Shown in pieces: positions 26,042 to 32,055 of a DNA stretch of 32,055 bases. The notes under the pieces are model-generated. The model did no database searches and was not told the origin of the DNA. It worked only from the letters and a program-made list of their open reading frames with translations. The position numbers and the translations under genes were made by a program. The DNA is from Beijerinckiaceae bacterium (GTDB lineage Bacteria > Pseudomonadota > Alphaproteobacteria > Rhizobiales > Beijerinckiaceae). The stretch lies in the NCBI GenBank assembly GCA_022702015.1, contig JAKONI010000068.1:1-32055 (forward strand). The letters are read 5' to 3'. How positions within the stretch are numbered: the first letter of the stretch is position 1; every line of letters starts with the position of its first letter.

Positions 26042-28384
26042 TCAGGCCGCCGTGCGGGTTCCCGGCACGGGGAGGCTCCGGTGCGGACGGGCGTTCGAGG
26101 CCTCGCGCAGGGCGGCCTCGGCGGCCTGTTCCAGGCGCCGGGGCGTGGGAGCGGGCAGGCGCAGCAGCACGATCGTGCCGACATTCTCCTCCGAGCGGAT
26201 GCGCAGAGAGCCCCCGTGCAGTTCCGCCGTGGAGCGGGCGATGGCGAGGCCCAGGCCGGACCCCTGGTGCCGGCTGGTGATCTGCGTCTCGACCTTGGTG
26301 AACGGCCGGCCGAGGCGCGGCAGGGCGGCCCGGGGGATGCCGATGCCGGTATCGGCGACGAAGACGTGGACGTGGTCCCCCGCCCGGCGGACCCGCACCG
26401 CGATCCGGCCGCCGGCGCCGGTGAACTTCACCGCATTCTCCAGCAGGCCCACGAGGATCCGGTGGGTGCCACGGACATCCGCTAGCAGGTCGATGCCGGG
26501 GGGCGCGTCCACGGTGATCGGCAGGGTCTTGCGCGCCGCCTCCGGCGAGACCGCCGCCACGGCGTCCGCCACGGCCCCGTCGGCGGGCAGGGCGCGGGGG
26601 CGCAGCCGGACCCGCCGGGCCTCCAGGCGGGCCATGTCGAGGATGTCGTCGATCATGGTGAGGAGGTGGCCGCCGCTCTCGCGGATGTCCCGGGCATACT
26701 CGCCGTAGCGGGGGGTGCCGATGGGACCGAGGACCTCGTTCTCCATCACGTCGGCGAAGCCGATGATGGCGTTGAGCGGCGTGCGCAGCTCATGGCTCAT
26801 GTTGGCCAGGAACTCGGATTTCGATCGGTTGGCCGATTCGGCCACCGCCTTTTGGTCGAGGTAGCGCTCGGCGAGGTCGGCGAGCTGCTGGGTCTGGACT
26901 TCCAGGGTCCGCCGCGAGCGCTTGAGGTCGGTGACGGTCTCGATCAACTCGCGCTCCGAGGCGACGAGTTGCTCGTGCTGGCGCTTGAGGCTGGTGATGT
27001 CGGTGCCGACGGAGACGTAGCCGCCGTCGCGGGTCCGCCGCTCGCTGATCTGGAGCCATCGCCCGTCGGCGAGTTCCGCCTCGAAGGTCCGGGAGGTCGC
27101 CGCGCCGATCTCCGGCGTCTCGCGGCGGATCTGGGGGAGGGCGCCCCGGCTCATCACCTCCACGTAGCGGCGGCCGGGCTGGGCGTCCTCGGCGCTGAGG
27201 GCGTGGAGGTGGCGGAACTTCGAGTTGCACAGGACCATGCGGTTGCTTTGGTCCCAGAGCACGAAGGCCTCCGAGATGGCCTCCACCGCGTCGCGCAGGC
27301 GCATGTCCGCGGCGGCGTTGGTCTCCTCCAGCGCCCGCTGCTGGGTGATGTCGGCGGCGATGCCGACGAGGTGCCGCCCGCCGCCGGACCCGTCCGTCAC
27401 CACCTCCGCCCGGGCCCGCAGCCAGACGTAGCCGCCATCGGCGCCCCGGACCCGGAAGGCGTGGTCCACATGGGTCTGGTTGGCGGCGACGGCGCGGGCG
27501 AGGCTGTAGAGGTCGCCGTCGTCCGGGTGGACGAGGGAGTTCACGATCCCGAAGGCCAGGTAGGGCTGCTCCCGCCGGTATCCGAGGAGGGCGTACATCG
27601 AATCGGACCAGTAGATGCGGCCCCGGGCGATGTCCCAGTCCCACAGGCCGCAATCGCTGCGCCGGAGGGCGGTTTCCAGGCGCAGGCGGATCTGCTCGCA
27701 CGCCCTGTCGGCGAGGCGTGCCTGCCGGGCCTGCAACCCGTAGGCGATGCCGACACCGACGATGGTCAGGATCGCCGCGCCCACGAGGACGATCTGGTCC
27801 CGGGCCCGGGCGCCCCAGCCTTCCAGCAGCGGATCCACCGGCTGGATCACGGCGACCTGGCCGCCCTGGGGTAGGGCGTGCATCGCCGCCAGGACCCGCT
27901 CGCCGCCGGGCAGGATCAGCATGACCGCCCCGGCCTTCTCGCCCAGGGCGGAGAGGGGCTCGCTGTCGCCGAGGATGTCCGGCAGGGTCCTCATCGCCAG
28001 GGGCAGCGCCGGATGGGCCGCCGCGATCCGCGAATCGGGGGTGACGAGGAGGAGCCGGCGGCCCGGGTGATGCGAATCCGTGGGGAGGAGGACGCTCAGG
28101 TCGGCGCGCTCGATGCCCGCCGCCCCGAGGGCGTGGGCGGCCAAGCGGGCGAACCCCTCGATCTCCGCCTCGGCCCCGGCCATGATCTCGGCCCGCTGCC
28201 CACGGATATGCAGGGCCGCCAGCCCCACGAGGCAGGCGAGGAACACCGCCAGCACGCAGGGCACGACGTAGCGCAGCCAGCGGTCCACCCGCTGGAGGCG
28301 CGGATCATGGCCACGGGCCGGCCACGCCGCGGACAGTACCGTATCCGCGCGCGCGGAGAGGGAAGCGGAAGCCGCCTCCGGCAT
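26042..28384 (-). CDS. PAS-containing membrane sensor histidine kinase (PleC-like)
   Basis: A 780-residue kinase. Membrane helices at about 38-60 and 197-216 flank a periplasmic sensor of about 135 residues. Two PAS domains follow (about 237-350, with WDWDIARGRIYWSDSM; and 365-470), then a coiled coil (465-525). The HisKA domain has phospho-acceptor His531 in ANMSHELRTPLNAIIGFAD, and the HATPase domain has the N box LLENAVKFT (N650), DTGIGIP (678-684) and GSGLGLAI (708-715). There is no receiver domain. The H-box and the following VMENEVLGPIG...YARDI resemble PleC/DivJ kinases that act on DivK in alphaproteobacterial cell-cycle control; PleC identity is inference. The ATG at 28384 has GAGG eight bases upstream. 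Confidence 0.95.
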   Translation of the reverse strand: MPEAASASLSARADTVLSAAWPARGHDPRLQRVDRWLRYVVPCVLAVFLACLVGLAALHIRGQRAEIMAGAEAEIEGFARLAAHALGAAGIERADLSVLLPTDSHHPGRRLLLVTPDSRIAAAHPALPLAMRTLPDILGDSEPLSALGEKAGAVMLILPGGERVLAAMHALPQGGQVAVIQPVDPLLEGWGARARDQIVLVGAAILTIVGVGIAYGLQARQARLADRACEQIRLRLETALRRSDCGLWDWDIARGRIYWSDSMYALLGYRREQPYLAFGIVNSLVHPDDGDLYSLARAVAANQTHVDHAFRVRGADGGYVWLRARAEVVTDGSGGGRHLVGIAADITQQRALEETNAAADMRLRDAVEAISEAFVLWDQSNRMVLCNSKFRHLHALSAEDAQPGRRYVEVMSRGALPQIRRETPEIGAATSRTFEAELADGRWLQISERRTRDGGYVSVGTDITSLKRQHEQLVASERELIETVTDLKRSRRTLEVQTQQLADLAERYLDQKAVAESANRSKSEFLANMSHELRTPLNAIIGFADVMENEVLGPIGTPRYGEYARDIRESGGHLLTMIDDILDMARLEARRVRLRPRALPADGAVADAVAAVSPEAARKTLPITVDAPPGIDLLADVRGTHRILVGLLENAVKFTGAGGRIAVRVRRAGDHVHVFVADTGIGIPRAALPRLGRPFTKVETQITSRHQGSGLGLAIARSTAELHGGSLRIRSEENVGTIVLLRLPAPTPRRLEQAAEAALREASNARPHRSLPVPGTRTAA

Positions 28385-28562
28385 GACCGAACCTCATACC
28401 TCGAGAATCGATCCGGCCGAGGCGGCAACCGCCCTGCGAATCTGAGTGAATACAATCACCTCCGTCGGCTGCTTGTCCACCGGTTTTTTGGGCCCGGCGG
28501 CTTGACCCAATCCGGCTTATCGCAGCGCGAAGAGGTCGTTTTAATTCAACCTCAACAATTAG

Positions 28563-31172
28563 TTAGCCACCTTCGAGGGTCCGCCCCAGTATGTCGGCCA
28601 CATCCCTGGACAAACCAGGAACGGCCTTGATCCCGTTAAGCATTTCGAAAGCTGCCACACGGCGCGTTTTTTCGAGTCTCCGCCAGGAACCGAAGGCGGT
28701 CAGGAGGCGCGCGGCGACCTGGGGGTTGGCCGAATCGAGGGCCTTCACCGTCTCCCCCACCAGGGCGAAACCGGCCCCGTCGGCCCGCGCGAACTGGGTC
28801 GGATTGGCCATGGCGAAGCTGCCGATCAGCGCCCGCACGCGATTCGGGTTGGTCATGGCGAAGGCCGGGTGCCGGGTCAGCCGGTCGATCCGGGCGAGGG
28901 TGCCGGCTTCGGGGATCGTCGCCTGGATCGCGAACCATTTGTCGAGGACGAGGGGCTCGTGGGCGAAGGCCTCGCCGAACCGCTCCAGGGCGTCCTCCCG
29001 GGCCTCGCCGGGGATCCGGGCGATCACCCCGAGGGCGGCGAGGCGGTCGGTCATGTTGCCGGCCTCCGCGAGGCGGCGCGTGGCCAGGGCCGCCCCCGCC
29101 TTCGGATCCCCGGCGGCGATCAGGTCGAGGGCGGCGTTGCGCAGGGATCGGCGCCCGGCCGGGGCGGCGTCGGGGCTGTAGGGCCCGTCGGTCGCGGGGG
29201 CGAGGGCGGCCTCGAGGCGGTCGAGGCGCGGCCGCAGCGCCTGCCCGAGCTGCACCCGCAGGGCATGGCGGGCTTGGTGGATCGCGTCGGGATCGACATC
29301 GGCGGGGAGCGCGTCGGCCGCCTCCCCCTCGGTGGGCAGGGCCAGCACCAGGGCGGCGAAGGCAGGATCGGCCAGCGCCTCCCCGTCGAGGAAGGCGCCG
29401 AGCGCCTCCGCGAAGGCCGCCCCCCGCGCCGGGTCGGGGGCGAGGATCAGGCGCAGGGCCACGTCCTGCGCCGCCTGCCAGCGGTTGAACGGGTCGCTGT
29501 CCCGGGCGAGCAGCCGCAGGCGCTCTTCATCGGAGAGGGACAGGTCCAGCCGCACGGGGGCCGAGAAATCCCGCAGGATCGAGGGCACCGGCGCCTCTCC
29601 GACCCCTTCGAAGACCAGGGTGGCCTCCGGCCGGTCGAGGACGAACACGCCCCCGTCGAGGGCCCCGCAGGTCGCGCCGGAGAGGGGCCCTTCGGCGCCG
29701 ACGAGGCCCAGCGCCACGGGGATCACGAGGGGCGGGCCCTCGACGGGCAGGGTCTGGGTCAGGCGCAGGGTGTAGCGGCCGGCGTCGGCCTCGTAGGTGC
29801 CCCGCGCCGAGAGGCGGGGGGTGCCGGGGCGCTCGTACCACCGGGCGAAGGCCGAGAGGTCGCGACCGGTGACGGCGGCGAAGGCGGCGAGGAAATCCTC
29901 CACGGTGGCCGCCCGGCCGTCATTGTCGGCGAAGTAGCGGTCCATGCCCGCGCGGAAGGCCTCCGCCCCGATCAGGGTCTTGAGCATCCGCACGATCTCG
30001 GCGCCCTTGTCGTAGACGGTGGCCGTGTAGAAGTTGTTGATCTCCGCGTAGGCCGTGGGCCGCACCGGGTGCTTCAGCGGTCCGGCATCCTCCGGGAACT
30101 GGCGGGCGCGCAGGGACCGGACCTCGCCGATCCGGTGGACGGGCCGCGAGCGCATGTCCGAGGAGAACTCCTGGTCGCGGAAGACCGTCAGGCCCTCCTT
30201 GAGGCAGAGTTGGAACCAGTCGCGGCAGGTGACGCGGTTGCCGGACCAGTTGTGGAAGTACTCGTGGGCGATGATCGCCTCGATGGCGGCATAGTCGGCG
30301 TCGGTGGCGGTCTCGGGGGCGGCGAGCACGTATTTGTCGTTGAAGATGTTGAGGCCCTTGTTCTCCATCGCGCCCATGTTGAAGGCCGAGACGGCCACGA
30401 CGTTGAACACGTCGAGGTCGTAGGCGCGGCCGAAGGCGCGCTCGTCCCATTCCATCGAGCGGATCACCGCGTCGAGGGCGTAGCCCGCCCGGTCCTCCTT
30501 GCCGGGCTCCACGTAGACGGCGCAGGTCACGTCGCGCCCCTCGCTGGTGCGGAAGGTGGTCTCGACCTTGCCGAGGCGGCCGCCGACGAGGGCGAAGAGG
30601 TAGGCGGGCTTCGGGTGCGGATCGTGCCAGACGGCGTAGTGCCGGTCCTCGCCCACCGGGCCGACCTCCACCGGGTTGCCGTTGCCGAGCAGCACCGGCG
30701 CCTCGTCGCGGCGGGCCTCGATCCGGGTGGTGTAGACCGCCATCACGTCCGGGCGGTCCAGGAAGTAGGTGATGCGGCGGAAGCCATCCGCCTCGCACTG
30801 GGTGCAGTAGACCCCGTCCGCCCGGTAGAGGCCCATCAGCCGGGTGTTGGCGGTCGGGTCGACCTGCGTCACGAGGCGTAAGGTGAAGGGGCGGCGGGGC
30901 GGCCGGTGCAGGGTCAGGCCGGAGGCGTCGGCGGTGTAGTCCCCGGGGGCGACCGGGGCGCCGTCGAGGTCCAGGGCGACGAGGGTGAGGTCGTCGCCGT
31001 CGAGGTGGAGGGGGGCCTCCGGGTCGCCGGCGGGATTTGGCCGCAGGGCGAGTTCCGCCGTCACCCGCGTCGCGTGGGGATCGAGGCGGATGTCGAGGTC
31101 CACGCGGTCGATGAGGAAGGCGCTCGGGCGGTAATCCTCCAGGCGGATCAGCGGCGGCGTCTCGGTGCGCAT
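28563..31172 (-). CDS. pepN: Aminopeptidase N (M1 family, alanyl aminopeptidase)
   Basis: An 869-residue cytoplasmic zinc metallopeptidase, almost exactly the length of E. coli PepN (870). The exopeptidase motif GAMEN is at 267-271 and the zinc site HEYFH at 303-307 with the third ligand Glu326 in LKEGLTVFRDQEF, the same spacing as E. coli H297/H301/E320. MGLYRADGVYCTQCEADGFRRITYFLDRPDV is the substrate-pocket region of PepN. It removes N-terminal residues from peptides in the last stage of protein breakdown. The start at 31172 (MRTETPPLIRLEDY) agrees with homologues; longer in-frame extensions are not protein-like. It is divergent from the Mfd-like gene, 165 bp away, and upstream of the sensor kinase on the same strand, separated by 178 bp. 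Confidence 0.97.
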   Translation of the reverse strand: MRTETPPLIRLEDYRPSAFLIDRVDLDIRLDPHATRVTAELALRPNPAGDPEAPLHLDGDDLTLVALDLDGAPVAPGDYTADASGLTLHRPPRRPFTLRLVTQVDPTANTRLMGLYRADGVYCTQCEADGFRRITYFLDRPDVMAVYTTRIEARRDEAPVLLGNGNPVEVGPVGEDRHYAVWHDPHPKPAYLFALVGGRLGKVETTFRTSEGRDVTCAVYVEPGKEDRAGYALDAVIRSMEWDERAFGRAYDLDVFNVVAVSAFNMGAMENKGLNIFNDKYVLAAPETATDADYAAIEAIIAHEYFHNWSGNRVTCRDWFQLCLKEGLTVFRDQEFSSDMRSRPVHRIGEVRSLRARQFPEDAGPLKHPVRPTAYAEINNFYTATVYDKGAEIVRMLKTLIGAEAFRAGMDRYFADNDGRAATVEDFLAAFAAVTGRDLSAFARWYERPGTPRLSARGTYEADAGRYTLRLTQTLPVEGPPLVIPVALGLVGAEGPLSGATCGALDGGVFVLDRPEATLVFEGVGEAPVPSILRDFSAPVRLDLSLSDEERLRLLARDSDPFNRWQAAQDVALRLILAPDPARGAAFAEALGAFLDGEALADPAFAALVLALPTEGEAADALPADVDPDAIHQARHALRVQLGQALRPRLDRLEAALAPATDGPYSPDAAPAGRRSLRNAALDLIAAGDPKAGAALATRRLAEAGNMTDRLAALGVIARIPGEAREDALERFGEAFAHEPLVLDKWFAIQATIPEAGTLARIDRLTRHPAFAMTNPNRVRALIGSFAMANPTQFARADGAGFALVGETVKALDSANPQVAARLLTAFGSWRRLEKTRRVAAFEMLNGIKAVPGLSRDVADILGRTLEGG

Positions 31173-31337
31173 GCGGTCTCTCGCGGGTTCGGTCTGGCCC
31201 TTGTTCTGGTCCCTCCCGGCGCGGCGCGCAACGCGGGGAGGGGGGACGCGCACCCAGCCTGTGGACCATCTCGGCGCACCGGGGACCCGAGGGGCCGCTG
31301 CCGCGTTGCCGGGCACAAGGGATGAGACGGATCGGGC

Positions 31338-32055
31338 ATGGCACGCACTCGGGTACGGCGCGCGGCGGCATCGGAACACGTGGAGGACGCGCCGCTGGTC
31401 CCGACGGGGGCGCTGGCGGTGGCCCTGCTCGGCCTCGCCGACAAGGCCGAACCCCTCGTTCACGTGGCCCGCGACGGGCGTCGCCTGGAGGAGATCGCCG
31501 CGACCCTGCGCGCCCTCGAGCCGAACCTCGCCGTGGCGATCTACCCCGAATGGGATTGCCTGCCCTTCGACCACGCCTCGCCGTCGCGGGCGACGATGGG
31601 CGCCCGCACCGCCCTCCTGCGCTGGCTCACCGACGCGGGGGCCCGGCCCACCATCGTCCTCACCACCGCCCCGGCCCTGGTCCAAAGGGTCCCGCCGCCT
31701 GAGACCTGGGAGGGCGCGAGGGTCGCCTTCGCCGTGGGCGACACGATCGACATCGAGGCCGTCACCGCCGACCTCCAGCGCCTCGGCTACGTCCTCGACG
31801 AGCGGGTGGACGAGCCGGGGGAGGTCGCCGTCCGGGGTCGCACCCTGGAGGTTTTCCCCGCCGCCGCCCCCAGCCCATGCCGGGTCGAGCACGACAAGGG
31901 CCGCGTCACCGCGATCCGTTCCTACGATCCGATCTCCCAGCGCTCGGTGGCCGAGACCAGGCACCTCCTGGTCGATCCGGCGACGGAGATCCTGCTGGCG
32001 CCGGGCTCCCAGGACCGCCTCGCGCACTTCACCGGCCAGGAGCACGGGCTCGCCC
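31338..32055 (+). CDS. Mfd/UvrB-like helicase, N-terminal part (cut by window end)
   Basis: The first 239 residues of a gene running off the right edge. The sequence follows the UvrB-homology module of transcription-repair coupling factor: YPEWDCLPFDHASPSRATMGARTALL (Mfd: P-W-E-x-LPYD-x-x-SP), VLTTAPALVQRVPP, GDTIDIEAVTADLQRLGY, EPGEVAVRGRTLEVFPA, and IRSYDPISQRSV. The leader before this module is shorter than in the Mfd I know, and several core positions deviate (GRTLEVFP for GGILDxFP, weak Phe-Gly-Asp segment), so it may be the Mfd-like DEAD-box paralogue rather than mfd itself. The helicase motifs and the RNA-polymerase-binding CarD-like domain are outside the window. The ribosome-binding site is weak. 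Confidence 0.8.
   Translation, partial: MARTRVRRAAASEHVEDAPLVPTGALAVALLGLADKAEPLVHVARDGRRLEEIAATLRALEPNLAVAIYPEWDCLPFDHASPSRATMGARTALLRWLTDAGARPTIVLTTAPALVQRVPPPETWEGARVAFAVGDTIDIEAVTADLQRLGYVLDERVDEPGEVAVRGRTLEVFPAAAPSPCRVEHDKGRVTAIRSYDPISQRSVAETRHLLVDPATEILLAPGSQDRLAHFTGQEHGLA

Noticed and set aside
28535..28562. Possible CtrA site (TTAA-N7-TTAA) between pepN and the sensor kinase
   Set aside because: Only TTAA-N7-TCAA is present, and the AT-rich tract is short; chance cannot be excluded.
28563..32045. pepN read as an 1160-residue protein with an N-terminal extension from 32045
   Set aside because: The extra 291 residues are antisense to the Mfd-like gene and not protein-like; the PepN alignment starts at 31172.

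Overview
The window looks like a chromosomal segment of a high-GC alphaproteobacterium of the order Hyphomicrobiales, most likely Methylobacteriaceae (inference). The gene versions are alphaproteobacterial: UvrA with Ser in place of the second Cys of its first zinc finger, a PleC-type sensor kinase, a stand-alone HPr, and a GTTC-N7-GTTC type SOS box upstream of uvrA. It is mostly ordinary core genome. I see no tRNA, rRNA, CRISPR array, prophage or intact insertion sequence.

Left part (1-9.8 kb). A cytoplasmic trypsin-fold/PDZ protein has lost all three catalytic triad positions. It is followed by a possible tiny membrane protein, a SphA/phenol_MetA_deg-like outer-membrane protein with a clear intrinsic terminator, and uvrA with a ~95-residue disordered N-terminal extension and a candidate LexA box. 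Then come an MFS exporter, a cupin, and a divergent pair of a zinc-free MDR oxidoreductase and an HxlR redox-type regulator sharing a short intergenic region with palindromes.

Middle part (10-21 kb). tamA and tamB (translocation and assembly module of the outer membrane) are separated by a 353-bp spacer filled by a composite palindromic repeat. An HPr-like phosphocarrier, an endonuclease III family protein, a CobW-type metal-chaperone GTPase and a D-Ala-D-Ala carboxypeptidase with a long Ala/Lys-rich tail follow.

Right part (21-32 kb). queE (7-deazaguanine synthesis), then a surface-glycan stretch: rfbC, rfbA (dTDP-rhamnose branch, without rfbB/rfbD), an OpgC-type acyltransferase and an overlapping SGNH-like exported protein with degenerate catalytic blocks. 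A PleC-like hybrid-free histidine kinase, pepN, and the 5' part of an Mfd-like gene divergent from pepN close the window.

The most unusual non-coding signal is a dispersed repeat family with three copies (about 12165-12374, 17964-18118 and 25721-25920). Each has a ~105-115 bp core of nested inverted repeats preceded at a fixed 47-49 bp phase by a satellite unit; one copy carries the satellite in inverted form on both sides and another carries it twice in tandem. The arms vary with largely preserved pairing, which suggests that folding is maintained.
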